Part shown: piece by piece, positions 1 through 8,085 of the stretch | How the letters are laid out: every line of letters begins with the position of its first letter | Numbering within the stretch: the first letter of the stretch is position 1 | From: an uncultured Clostridium sp. | Lineage (GTDB): Bacteria > Bacillota > Clostridia > Clostridiales > Clostridiaceae | Direction of reading: 5' to 3' | Assembly (NCBI GenBank): GCA_937927335.1 | Contig: CALBDU010000083.1 | Location: 206,692 to 270,691 of the forward strand | DNA: 64,000 nt | Notes under the pieces: generated by a model | Databases searched by the model: none | Told to the model about the DNA's origin: nothing | Seen by the model: only the letters and a program-made list of their open reading frames with translations | Translations under genes and position numbers: made by a program

Positions 1-2
1 TG

Positions 3-1085
3 TTTAAGGTAAAGGTGGATTTTGATATTGAAATGCCAAGGACCAGGGAAAACCTTCAGCAGTATGCATCCTTTGTTAGTACCATCTGCAGGCAGGAGAA
101 CCTGAAACATTTCAGCCGCAGTGGCCTTTCAAAGGTGGTGGAGTACGGCTCCAGGCTGGCGGAGGATCAGAATAAGCTTTCAACAAAATTTAATGAGCTT
201 AATGAAATAGTATATGAAGCCATAGCACTGGCCCAGATGGATAATTCGGAGTACGTGGAGGCACCTCATGTGGACAAGGCCATTCAGCAAAGAAGATACC
301 GTTCCAACAGATTGGAGGAAAAAATCCATGAGATGATAATCCAGGGTAAAATTCTAATCAACACCCAGGGAGCCGTGGCAGGACAGATTAACGGGTTATC
401 GGTAATACAGCTGGGAGGCTACTCTTTTGGACAACCTTCAAGAATTACTGCCAGAACATATACTGGAAAAGGCGGCATCATAAACATTGAAAGGGAAACT
501 GAAATGAGCGGCAGTATACATTCCAAGGGTGTGCTTACACTTATGGGGTATATGGGCGGCAAGTTTGCTCAGAAAGAACCACTTGGACTGACTGCCCAGA
601 TAACCTTTGAGCAAAGCTATGAGGGGGTGGATGGAGACAGCGCCTCCAGTGCCGAGCTTTATGCAATATTATCCAGCCTTGGGAATGTGCCAATCAGGCA
701 GTGTCTTGCGGTTACAGGCTCAGTGGATCAAAGGGGAGAAATTCAGCCTATTGGCGGAGTTAATGAAAAAATCGAAGGCTTCTTCGATATCTGCAGGGCT
801 AGGGGACTGACAGGAGAGCAGGGAGTGGTTATACCTGTGCAGAATGTTGATAATCTAATGCTTAAGGACGAGGTCCTGGAGGCTGTAAAAGTTGGAAGAT
901 TCCATATATATTCAGTAAAAACCATAGAGGAAGGAATTGAACTGCTTACTGGAGTACCCGCCGGAGAACCTGGCAAGAATGGAAGCTATCCTGAGGGAAC
1001 AGTATTTTATCTGGTTGAAAAAAAGCTTAAGGAATTCAATGAAGGCTTAATGGACAACAATAAGGATGAAAAGGATAAAAAGTAG
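3..1085 (+). CDS. Lon-family ATP-dependent protease, C-terminal part (5' end outside window)
   Basis: This reading frame is open from the first bases of the window, so the gene starts upstream and only about 360 residues are seen. The fragment begins in the helical region that follows a AAA+ module and then carries a Lon-type (S16) serine-lysine protease domain. Numbering from the GTG codon at 15, the catalytic serine is about residue 209 in GDSASS and the catalytic lysine about residue 252 in GGVNEKIEG. The family degrades proteins in the cytoplasm using ATP. The pattern resembles the Lon-like ATP-binding proteases that lack the classical Lon N-domain, but the missing N-terminus prevents a firm subfamily call. 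The C-terminal tail is charged (Asp/Lys-rich). A hairpin follows the stop codon. Confidence 0.88.
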   Translation, partial: FKVKVDFDIEMPRTRENLQQYASFVSTICRQENLKHFSRSGLSKVVEYGSRLAEDQNKLSTKFNELNEIVYEAIALAQMDNSEYVEAPHVDKAIQQRRYRSNRLEEKIHEMIIQGKILINTQGAVAGQINGLSVIQLGGYSFGQPSRITARTYTGKGGIINIERETEMSGSIHSKGVLTLMGYMGGKFAQKEPLGLTAQITFEQSYEGVDGDSASSAELYAILSSLGNVPIRQCLAVTGSVDQRGEIQPIGGVNEKIEGFFDICRARGLTGEQGVVIPVQNVDNLMLKDEVLEAVKVGRFHIYSVKTIEEGIELLTGVPAGEPGKNGSYPEGTVFYLVEKKLKEFNEGLMDNNKDEKDKK

Positions 1086-1110
1086 GTCTGGCTAACAGCC
1101 AGGCCCCTTT
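1085..1110 (+). terminator. Hairpin after the Lon-type gene
   Basis: GGTCTGGC (1085-1092) pairs with GCCAGGCC (1098-1105) around a five-base loop, beginning at the last base of the stop codon. It is followed only by CCTTT, so it is a weak intrinsic terminator by sequence. Confidence 0.5.
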
Positions 1111-1281
1111 CAATTTCTCTAAAAAGCATAAATGGATGACATTTGCTGCTTGTGGAAATAACTAAATATCATTCTTTCATTTTCCATGAAAATATTATAT
1201 AATAGTGTAATCTGTTAACTAAAGACCTATATTTATCAAACGATATATATATTGTATTTTAATTCCGAGGGAGAACATCGC

Positions 1282-3051
1282 ATGAATAATAGCAGTAATA
1301 GTGAACAACAATTTTACGAAAATATTAACGATTCAAGTTTTGCAAATTTTGCTCCCCACATATTGGAAACATTAGGCTTTGGAGTTATGCTGGTGGATAC
1401 GGATACACATGCTGTTGCATATGCAAACTCTAAACTTCTGGCTATGAGCGGATACGAAAGAGAAAATATCATAGGCTTATCATGCCATGATATTATTTGC
1501 TCTGCACAAAAGGGCCAGTGCCCTGTTACAGATAGAGGGTATGAAATTGACAACTCTGAAAGGATAATGCTTCTTTCAGACGGCGCCCCTATGTCTGTAA
1601 TAAAAACAGCAGTGCCAATAACCTTAAATGGAAGAGAGTATCTGGTTGAAAGCATCATCGACAATACAGAAAGAAAAACAATGCAAGACAAGATTGCTGA
1701 AGCAAATGAAATATTAAGGCTGGAGGTTGAAGAACATGAAAAGGCCAAGGATAAAATACAGCACCTTGCATATCATGACTACCTTACAGGCCTGCCTAAC
1801 CGTATTCTGTTCACGGAAAATCTTAATAATGCAATGATCCATGCCGGTATTCAAAAAAAAATGCTTGCAATTATGTTTATGGATCTTGATGGCTTTAAAA
1901 TGATAAATGACACTATGGGCCATGCTGCAGGGGACAGCCTTTTGGCTGCGGTCTCAAAAAGACTGCTGATGATCCTGGGGGATGATGTATCCATAGCCAG
2001 AATAGGCGGGGATGAGTTTGTAGTTTTAATTGAGAACATCAACTCTGTGGATGAAGTCAATGAGGCAGCAGAAAAAATTCTTAAAGGCTTTAGCGAACAT
2101 TTTATTATTGATGGTGAAGATTTTTTTGTAACAGCAAGTATAGGTGTATCCATTTATCCAAGCGATGGAATGGATGGGGAAGTGCTTATTAAAAATGCTG
2201 ACATTGCCATGTATATGGCCAAGGAAAAGGGTCGGAACCAATATGTGCTATGTACATCAGTAATAAAGGAAAACCTTAAGGAAACCATAACCTTAAGCAA
2301 TCATCTTTACCGTGCTTTAGAGAAGAAAGAGTTTGAAATATATTACCAGCCTCAGGTTAACTGTGTAACCAATGAGATTATCGGAGTAGAGGCACTGCTT
2401 AGATGGAAAAACCCGGAGCTTGGCTTTATATCTCCTGCAAAATTTATCCCTATAGCAGAACAGACAGGACTTATAATTTCCATCGGCGAATGGGTGATAC
2501 GAACTGCCTGCATGCAGAATAAGGCGTGGCAGGACGCTGGACTGCCTCCGGTGAAGGTGGCGGTAAACCTTTCTGTGCGTCAGTTCCAGAATCAGAATAT
2601 TATTAAACAGGTTTCAGATATATTAAAGGAATCCGGAATGGAATCCAGGTATTTAGAGCTGGAGATAACAGAAAGCATTGCGATGAAGGAGACTGGCTAT
2701 GTGGTTGAAATACTCAGCGCCTTTAAGGCTATGGGTATAGACATATCCATAGATGATTTCGGTACTGAATACTCATGTTTGAAATATTTAAAGCAGTTGC
2801 CTGTGGACAGAATAAAAATTGCCATGCCATTTATCCAGGGCATTGATGTCAGTGATAAGGATGAAGCTATTGCAAAGGCAATAATTGTTTTGGCAAAAAG
2901 CATGAAGCTCAGAGTAATTGCTGAAGGCGTGGAAACAAAAAGCCAGCTGTCATTTTTGTCTGGGAATATGTGCGATGAGGTTCAGGGTTTTTATTACTAC
3001 AAGCCTATGGCTGCAGATGAATTTGAAGAATTAATGAAGCTGAGACACTAG
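1282..3051 (+). CDS. PAS-GGDEF-EAL cyclic-di-GMP signalling protein
   Basis: Cytoplasmic regulator of cyclic-di-GMP with an N-terminal PAS-like sensor (about residues 20-140), a GGDEF domain and a C-terminal EAL domain. The GGDEF motif is intact (IGGDEF), but no RxxD inhibitory site precedes it. The EAL domain keeps GVEALLRW, the Asn of VNLS, the Glu of EITES, the DDFG pair, the Lys of KIA, the Glu of AEGVET and the Gln of VQGF. Catalytic residues for phosphodiesterase activity therefore look complete. Two normally conserved positions differ: DDFGTEYS instead of DDFGTGYS, and KIA instead of KID. I chose the ATG at 1282 because GAGGGAGA sits about 8 bases upstream; a TTG at 1252 lacks a site. 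A TATAAT at 1198-1203 is a possible -10 box, with a poor -35. The stop codon lies inside a terminator hairpin. Confidence 0.9.
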   Translation: MNNSSNSEQQFYENINDSSFANFAPHILETLGFGVMLVDTDTHAVAYANSKLLAMSGYERENIIGLSCHDIICSAQKGQCPVTDRGYEIDNSERIMLLSDGAPMSVIKTAVPITLNGREYLVESIIDNTERKTMQDKIAEANEILRLEVEEHEKAKDKIQHLAYHDYLTGLPNRILFTENLNNAMIHAGIQKKMLAIMFMDLDGFKMINDTMGHAAGDSLLAAVSKRLLMILGDDVSIARIGGDEFVVLIENINSVDEVNEAAEKILKGFSEHFIIDGEDFFVTASIGVSIYPSDGMDGEVLIKNADIAMYMAKEKGRNQYVLCTSVIKENLKETITLSNHLYRALEKKEFEIYYQPQVNCVTNEIIGVEALLRWKNPELGFISPAKFIPIAEQTGLIISIGEWVIRTACMQNKAWQDAGLPPVKVAVNLSVRQFQNQNIIKQVSDILKESGMESRYLELEITESIAMKETGYVVEILSAFKAMGIDISIDDFGTEYSCLKYLKQLPVDRIKIAMPFIQGIDVSDKDEAIAKAIIVLAKSMKLRVIAEGVETKSQLSFLSGNMCDEVQGFYYYKPMAADEFEELMKLRH

Positions 3052-3074
3052 AGAGATCTAGTGTCTATTTTTTT
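3043..3074 (+). terminator. Strong intrinsic terminator overlapping two convergent stop codons
   Basis: AGACACTAG (3043-3051) is a perfect inverted repeat of CTAGTGTCT (3058-3066) with a six-base loop, followed by ATTTTTTT (3067-3074). It contains the stop codon of the GGDEF-EAL gene and the last codons of the convergent gene. Confidence 0.85.
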
Positions 3075-4331
3075 CCTCAGAGCTTCTACTTCATTATTTA
3101 CCGCTGGACCCACTTCCTCAAGGTAGCGGAGAAGGTACATCTTCCATTCTTTTTCTCCTTGAGAAAACTGGTAATTCAGGTCATCCCCCAAGTCTGGCAG
3201 CTGAGTTGAAAGGACGGCCAGCTCTAAATTTCCAAGGGATGAAAACAAATGTGAAAATTCTTCCTCAAATAGGCACCCAGCTTCAAGAATATCCATGAAA
3301 TCACTAATAGAATGAGCTTCCTTTTTAATAATGCCGATTTTATCTTCTGTGAATCTGCAGGATCTTATTTCCTCTGTTACTGCTCTGAAATGTTCATCCG
3401 CCATGCTGCTGTGCTGGAAATATTCTACAGTACTGCTTTTGTCATGTCGGCGGGGAATTATAAAAACCTGCTCAAGTCTTTTTATTTTTAAGGAATTGGC
3501 AAGCTGTGGCAGAATATTGATTATAGCATTATACATGTGCTGCTTTAATGCTTCGGATACTTTGTAGTCTGAGCAAAGCCGAACTGCCGCACCATTTAGA
3601 AGTTCACCCAATTCAATTCTGTCTAGGCTTTCAAGATTCTGCTGCAAATACTGCAAATCCACTGGGCATAGCTCCAGGCAGCTGGTATCCTTTCCTGCCA
3701 GGATTCTGCCTGTTAGGTTTGTTAAAACAAGATTGAATATATTTATCAATAAATCACAGCTGTTTTGATGAAGGCCGCTAAGCAGACGGCTTATTTCCTT
3801 TTTGGAAAAATTGCTGCAGAATTCATTTTCCATTACAAGACACTGCAGATAGTTATATATATATTCCACTCCTGTAAGGTCAAAGTTATCCCTTGATATA
3901 GGGTAATCTATAGAGGCTGAAGTTTCATGAGCGGAAAAATCCATGTCATAATCTGTAAAAAAGGATTCCAATCCCTGGTCCAAAGTGTCGTTATAGGCTA
4001 CATTATCAGTTATTACCCGGATCAGCCTGGCTTTTTCCAGCAATATCCTGGCACCACTTAATTTATTCTCAATGATCTTCAGCCCCTCATCATATAATTG
4101 ACTTAGGGGTCTGGATTCCATGACCAGCAGGGCATTTTCCTCAGGAGCTTTATTGATGGACATTTCTATGGTGTACAGTATGGATTGCATTATGCTTTGC
4201 GCCTTTTCCACTTTTATTGAACTGCTTTCACCTCTGGTATACTGCTGGATTTTCATTGATAGAAGCTCCAGACACTGGACCTGCAAGTCTTCTCTTTCTG
4301 TCTGCCCCAAAAAATTAAATAAATTATTCAT
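3048..4331 (-). CDS. Uncharacterised clostridial protein, DUF6179-like
   Basis: A 427-residue, mostly helical, acidic protein with no signal peptide or membrane segment that I can see; function unknown. Its length and its position directly after a DUF6323-like gene match my memory of DUF6179 proteins, which occur in Clostridia next to DUF6323. That family name is recalled, not searched. The start is set at the ATG at 4331 because AGGAGGAGG lies just upstream; a longer frame to 4358 would run into the preceding gene without a binding site. The start overlaps the end of the upstream gene by 8 bases, which implies translational coupling. The 3' end overlaps the convergent GGDEF-EAL gene by 4 bases. 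Confidence 0.6.
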   Translation of the reverse strand: MNNLFNFLGQTEREDLQVQCLELLSMKIQQYTRGESSSIKVEKAQSIMQSILYTIEMSINKAPEENALLVMESRPLSQLYDEGLKIIENKLSGARILLEKARLIRVITDNVAYNDTLDQGLESFFTDYDMDFSAHETSASIDYPISRDNFDLTGVEYIYNYLQCLVMENEFCSNFSKKEISRLLSGLHQNSCDLLINIFNLVLTNLTGRILAGKDTSCLELCPVDLQYLQQNLESLDRIELGELLNGAAVRLCSDYKVSEALKQHMYNAIINILPQLANSLKIKRLEQVFIIPRRHDKSSTVEYFQHSSMADEHFRAVTEEIRSCRFTEDKIGIIKKEAHSISDFMDILEAGCLFEEEFSHLFSSLGNLELAVLSTQLPDLGDDLNYQFSQGEKEWKMYLLRYLEEVGPAVNNEVEALRKKIDTRSL

Positions 4332-4782
4332 ATAGATCCTCCTCCTGGTATTCCCCATACCTTATGCATCTGGCCAGGGTTTCCAGCTCGCGATGCTGCA
4401 GCAGCTCCATTGAACCCTGACAGTTATGGTCGAAATAATCCTTCATTTTGAAAATCAAATCATCATCGCCCATTTCATCAAGAGTTTCGTTTTTAAAATA
4501 ATAGAAGGTTTCAATAAGTTCATTTATAGTATCAACGTAATTGTATTGTGAAATATAAGGTGAATTTGAAAATTCCAATATCAGCTTATTTATAATACCC
4601 CCTTTAAATTCTATGCGTCCCATACTTTTAAGGGCTTCTGACCGGGTTTCTACCAGTGACAATGCATCAGAAGGATTTAATTTCAAACCATAATCCAAGG
4701 TTTTTTCATTACAGCTGATAATTTCTGAAACTGCCAGCTTTATTTGCAGATCCGGAGAGATAAGCATAAAATTATTATTCAT
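4324..4782 (-). CDS. Uncharacterised clostridial protein, DUF6323-like
   Basis: A protein of about 152 residues, first gene of a two-gene unit with the DUF6179-like gene, which it overlaps by 8 bases. No catalytic motif is recognisable; the sequence is helical and acidic, with conserved-looking stretches such as YFKNETLDEMGDDDLI and CQGSMELL. It resembles what I recall of DUF6323, whose function is unknown. Two ATGs are possible (4791 and 4782). AAAGG is only 3 bases from the first but 9 from the second, so 4782 is preferred. Confidence 0.6.
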   Translation of the reverse strand: MNNNFMLISPDLQIKLAVSEIISCNEKTLDYGLKLNPSDALSLVETRSEALKSMGRIEFKGGIINKLILEFSNSPYISQYNYVDTINELIETFYYFKNETLDEMGDDDLIFKMKDYFDHNCQGSMELLQHRELETLARCIRYGEYQEEDLYE

Positions 4783-4811
4783 TTCTTTCATCCTTTCTTA
4801 AAAAAAAGTGG

Positions 4812-4841
4812 TTGACATGAACATGCATTTTGTGGTATAGT
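4812..4841 (+). promoter_or_regulatory. Sigma-A type promoter (TTGACA-N18-TATAGT)
   Basis: TTGACA at 4812-4817 and TATAGT at 4836-4841 are separated by 18 bases and face right, away from the DUF6323-like gene. A transcript would start near 4848 and meet a terminator at 4925-4953. Confidence 0.65.
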
Positions 4842-4847
4842 AAATGT

Positions 4848-4953
4848 GGATAAATATAATAGTTGTATAAAATTGATCTAAATTTTATTCTATCATATAT
4901 AATTAAAAAAGTCAATTAATTATGCCCGTGGGATTATTTCCTGCGGGTTTTTT
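4848..4953 (+). ncRNA. Candidate short RNA or terminated leader
   Basis: About 105 bases of AT-rich sequence lie between a good promoter and a good terminator, with no plausible coding frame or known riboswitch motif. It could be a small RNA, or an attenuated leader for the HD-domain gene that starts 134 bases after the terminator. The evidence is only the promoter-terminator pairing. Confidence 0.3.
4925..4953 (+). terminator. Intrinsic terminator
   Basis: CCCGTGGGA (4925-4933) pairs with TCCTGCGGG (4939-4947), with two G-U wobbles and a TTATT loop, then six T residues (4948-4953). It lies between a promoter and the HD-domain gene, not after any coding sequence on this strand. Confidence 0.75.
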
Positions 4954-5087
4954 ACAGGTTGTCTTGTGAATGTGAAAAAAGGTAATTGTATTGTGCTGAT
5001 TTCTTTGCATTATATTTAACATTGAAAGGATAAATAATAGGCGGATTTAATGGTAATAATATATAAAAACAATCAAGGAGACATAGA

Positions 5088-5744
5088 ATGAAATCTAAAC
5101 AGTTACTATATATTGAATTTACAGACCACTTAATGAAGGATAAGACCCCCTCGTTGTATTTCAATAATGAATACACAGTGGAACAAATGAAAATATACCC
5201 TTATAAAATGCTGCTGGAGCTTAAAAAAGCTGAGCAGTCTAAAAAGCATCATCCGGAAGGAAATGTATGGAATCATACCATGCTTGTATTAGACCAGGCA
5301 GCTTCAATAAAGGAAAGAAGCAGGGAGCCTTTGGTCTTTATGTGGGCAGCATTGCTCCATGACCTTGGAAAGCCGGTGGTTACGCAGGTGCGCAAGGGCA
5401 GGATTACAGCCTACAACCATGACAGGGAAGGTGCAAAGCTTGCCCGGGAATTTCTTGAAGCCTTGACCCTGGATTATTGCTTTATCCATAAGGTGGAAGC
5501 TTTAGTCAGGTGGCATATGCAGATTCTTTACGTTTTACGTGACCTGCCCTTTCAAAACATAGAAGCAATGCTTAAGGATGTGGATATAAATGAGGTGGCA
5601 TTGCTCAGCTGGTGCGACAGAATGGGCAGAGGGGGTGTCGATACTGGGCTGGAACGGGAAAATGTGCGTAAATTTATTGAAATATGCGAAAATTATAAAA
5701 AAGGTGTTGACAAGACCAAAAATAGTATATATAATCTTACTTAA
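5088..5744 (+). CDS. HD-domain phosphohydrolase
   Basis: A 218-residue HD-superfamily protein. The metal-binding pattern is visible as NVWNHTML (first His, about residue 63), ALLHDLGKP (the HD doublet, about residue 88) and later His residues in YNHDREGA and VRWHMQ. The order of motifs and the overall size resemble the HD domain that accompanies CCA-adding tRNA nucleotidyltransferases, but no nucleotidyltransferase domain is present, so the substrate is unknown. AAGGAG precedes the ATG. The last 40 bases of the gene contain a consensus promoter for the following ilv leader. Confidence 0.8.
   Translation: MKSKQLLYIEFTDHLMKDKTPSLYFNNEYTVEQMKIYPYKMLLELKKAEQSKKHHPEGNVWNHTMLVLDQAASIKERSREPLVFMWAALLHDLGKPVVTQVRKGRITAYNHDREGAKLAREFLEALTLDYCFIHKVEALVRWHMQILYVLRDLPFQNIEAMLKDVDINEVALLSWCDRMGRGGVDTGLERENVRKFIEICENYKKGVDKTKNSIYNLT
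5707..5735 (+). promoter_or_regulatory. Consensus sigma-A promoter for the ilv T-box operon
   Basis: TTGACA (5707-5712), a 17-base spacer and TATAAT (5730-5735): a perfect match to consensus. It sits inside the 3' end of the HD-domain gene and would start transcription near 5742, at the beginning of the T-box leader. Confidence 0.85.
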
Positions 5745-6042
5745 TACAAAAACATAGTAATCAAGTGATGATAGAGAGAAAAGTATTCTGAACAATTAAC
5801 TACAGAGAGCCGGTAGTTGCTGAAAGCCGGTGTTAATATGAATATGTAATAATCACTCTTAGCTTCTGAGTTGAAAGGTTTTCGAGTAAACAAAGACGTA
5901 TACCAGCGATACATGGTTAGGGTTCACAGTTATGTCGACCTGAAGGGGTAGCTTTTTTAGTTACAATTAAGGTGGTACCGCGGAAGTCAATCTTTCGTCC
6001 TTATAAGTATAGATATATTTATATGGATGAAGGATTTTTTTT
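5742..6042 (+). promoter_or_regulatory. T-box leader, probable isoleucine specifier (AUC)
   Basis: The T-box sequence AAGGTGGTACCGCGG is at 5969-5983. It is followed by a terminator in which AATCTTTCGTCC (5989-6000) pairs with GGATGAAGGATT (6025-6036), then a run of T to 6042. In Stem I the 3' side reads ATC followed by ACTCTT, and ACTCTT can pair with the AGAGAG near the start of the leader. This places ATC in the specifier position, consistent with the ilv genes downstream. T-box leaders bind uncharged tRNA and prevent termination when the amino acid is scarce. The specifier assignment is by eye and not folded computationally. Confidence 0.92.
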
Positions 6043-6151
6043 ATTATCAAAATTTTGAAGCAGGAAAAGCAATGAAAGGTATTTTTATAATCATTCACTT
6101 ACAAATATTAATAAAAATGGGCTAATATTGAATTTTTAGGAGGTATAAAAA

Positions 6152-6382
6152 ATGGAATGTAAAGTTTATGCAAGACTGGATCAGGGAGTAGATAGCTTTT
6201 TAAGGGTGGCAAGTACTTTAAGAAGAAAAGAATTTAACATAACTGCTTTGAATATGGTATGCAGCAGCGAGGATTCCGATGTTGATATGGAGGTCAGGGT
6301 TGATAATACCAGAAATACGGTTACTGACGTGGTAAATGTGATATTAAAGCTGGCTGATGTAAAAGAAGTAAAGGTACTCTAG
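6152..6382 (+). CDS. ilvN: Acetolactate synthase small regulatory subunit (ACT domain)
   Basis: A 76-residue single ACT domain, the size of the short IlvM/IlvN type rather than the roughly 160-residue IlvN. Such subunits bind the acetohydroxyacid synthase catalytic subunit and mediate feedback control by branched-chain amino acids. The order ilvN-ilvB is supported by the adjacent catalytic gene 34 bases downstream. TAGGAGG lies 8 bases upstream of the ATG. It is the first gene after the T-box leader. Confidence 0.8.
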   Translation: MECKVYARLDQGVDSFLRVASTLRRKEFNITALNMVCSSEDSDVDMEVRVDNTRNTVTDVVNVILKLADVKEVKVL

Positions 6383-6416
6383 AGAAGAAAATTGATTTAG
6401 GCAAAGGAGAATGGAA

Positions 6417-8072
6417 ATGAATGGCGCACAGATTTTATTGGCATGTTTAAGGGAACAGGGAGTGGATACGGTTTTCGGGTATCCCGGAGGTGCAGTTATA
6501 CCCTTATATGACGCTTTGTATGATGAAAAAAATATTAAGCATATAAGAACCGCCCATGAGCAGGGAGCAGTACATGCTGCTGACGGTTATGCAAGAAGCA
6601 CAGGCAGGGTGGGAGTATGTTTTGCTACCTCGGGACCAGGAGCTACAAACACAATAACTGGAATAGCCACAGCTTTTATGGATTCTGTGCCTATGGTAGT
6701 GATAACGGGGCAGGTATCTGTGCCTCTGTTAGGAAAGGATTCCTTTCAGGAAATAGATATAACAGGCATAACCCTCTCTGTGACCAAACATAACTATCTG
6801 GTAAGAAACGTAAACCAGCTGGCAGATGTAGTAAGGGACGCATTCAGGGTGGCTGGGTCTGGAAGGCCTGGTCCCGTGCTCATAGATGTTCCGAAGAATG
6901 TTTTTATGGAAGAGGGTTCTTATGAGGAGAAGGAGCCGGTAATTCCATCTGATGGAAAGCAAAATTATACAGATGAGAAGCTTATTGAAGCAGCAGAGCT
7001 TATAAACAGAAGCAGCAAACCTGTTATTTACGCTGGTGGCGGAGTTAAAATTGCAGATGCAGCCAGGGAACTGCTGGCTTTTGCACAAAAGGCGGATATA
7101 CCGGTGGTTAACACTTTGATGGCCCTTGGCACCATGCCCTGCCACAGTGAGCTTAGGCTTGGAATGGTAGGCATGCATGGCTTCAGGGAAAACAACCTGG
7201 CAGTATCAAACAGTGATCTGGTTATAGCAATAGGGGCCAGGTTTAGTGATAGAGTAATAAGTAAAGCTGAAAATTTTGCGGCTAAGGCCAAAATTGTTCA
7301 TATTGACACAGATGCTACTGAAATAGGTAAAAATATAAGGGTGGACATATCTCTCCTGGGGAACATGAAGAAAATCTTGACAAAACTCACAGCCGGCATA
7401 GACAAAAAGGATAATTCAGACTGGAAAAATCGGATAAAAGCCTGGAGAAAGCCCGAGGAAACAAATGAGGAAATATTTTATCCCCAAAATATACTGGACA
7501 GCATTTGTGAAAAATTTGGTCCTGATTCCTTTGTGACTACAGATGTAGGTCAGCATCAGATGTGGACTGCCCAGTACTGGAAATTTAATTTTCCCAGGGC
7601 CTTTATAACATCAGGGGGTTTAGGTACCATGGGTTTTGGTATGGGAGCAGCCATTGGTGCCAAGCTGGGGAATATGGATAAGCCTGTGGTGCTTATTACA
7701 GGGGACGGAAGCTACAGAATGAACTGCAATGAACTGGCAACAGTTGCACGGTATGAACTGCCTCTTGTCATTGTACTAATGAACAACCATACCCTTGGAA
7801 TGGTAAGACAGTGGCAAAAAATGTTCAGCGGTAAAAGATATTCGGAAACAGATGTGGATGATAAGCTGGATTATGTGAAGCTTGCAGAGGCATATGGCAT
7901 TGAAGGCCACAGAGCTGCAACCATGGAAGAATTAAGAAGTGTTCTGGTAAACTGTGAGTTTGGTAAAAAACCTGTTTTTATTGAATGCAGGATGGGAAAG
8001 GATGAAAATGTTTATCCTATAGTACCTCCAGGCAAGGCCATAGTGGAATCCATAGAATACTTTGAAGAATAA
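6417..8072 (+). CDS. ilvB: Acetolactate synthase (acetohydroxyacid synthase) large subunit
   Basis: Thiamine-diphosphate enzyme that makes acetolactate or acetohydroxybutyrate in branched-chain amino acid synthesis. The N-terminal TPP domain carries the active-site Glu in RTAHEQGAVHAADGYAR. A central FAD-binding domain follows, then a C-terminal TPP domain with the metal motif GDGSYRMNCNELAT. At about 551 residues it has the full family length. The start is placed at the ATG at 6417, about 8 bases after AAGGAG; an ATG at 6411 is too close to that site. It lies between ilvN and ilvA in one operon under the T-box leader. Confidence 0.95.
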   Translation: MNGAQILLACLREQGVDTVFGYPGGAVIPLYDALYDEKNIKHIRTAHEQGAVHAADGYARSTGRVGVCFATSGPGATNTITGIATAFMDSVPMVVITGQVSVPLLGKDSFQEIDITGITLSVTKHNYLVRNVNQLADVVRDAFRVAGSGRPGPVLIDVPKNVFMEEGSYEEKEPVIPSDGKQNYTDEKLIEAAELINRSSKPVIYAGGGVKIADAARELLAFAQKADIPVVNTLMALGTMPCHSELRLGMVGMHGFRENNLAVSNSDLVIAIGARFSDRVISKAENFAAKAKIVHIDTDATEIGKNIRVDISLLGNMKKILTKLTAGIDKKDNSDWKNRIKAWRKPEETNEEIFYPQNILDSICEKFGPDSFVTTDVGQHQMWTAQYWKFNFPRAFITSGGLGTMGFGMGAAIGAKLGNMDKPVVLITGDGSYRMNCNELATVARYELPLVIVLMNNHTLGMVRQWQKMFSGKRYSETDVDDKLDYVKLAEAYGIEGHRAATMEELRSVLVNCEFGKKPVFIECRMGKDENVYPIVPPGKAIVESIEYFEE

Positions 8073-8085
8073 CGGAGGATGAAGG

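Noticed and set aside
1252..1281. TTG start for the GGDEF-EAL gene
   Set aside because: The ribosome binding site lies downstream of this codon and fits the ATG at 1282.
4952..5176. Leftward 74-codon open frame
   Set aside because: It overlaps the HD-domain gene start on the opposite strand, lacks a ribosome binding site, and has a hydrophobic composition typical of AT-rich antisense frames.
6152..6382. Truncated ilvN pseudogene
   Set aside because: The 76-residue ACT protein has a good start, stop and ribosome binding site and fits the short small-subunit type, so truncation is not indicated.
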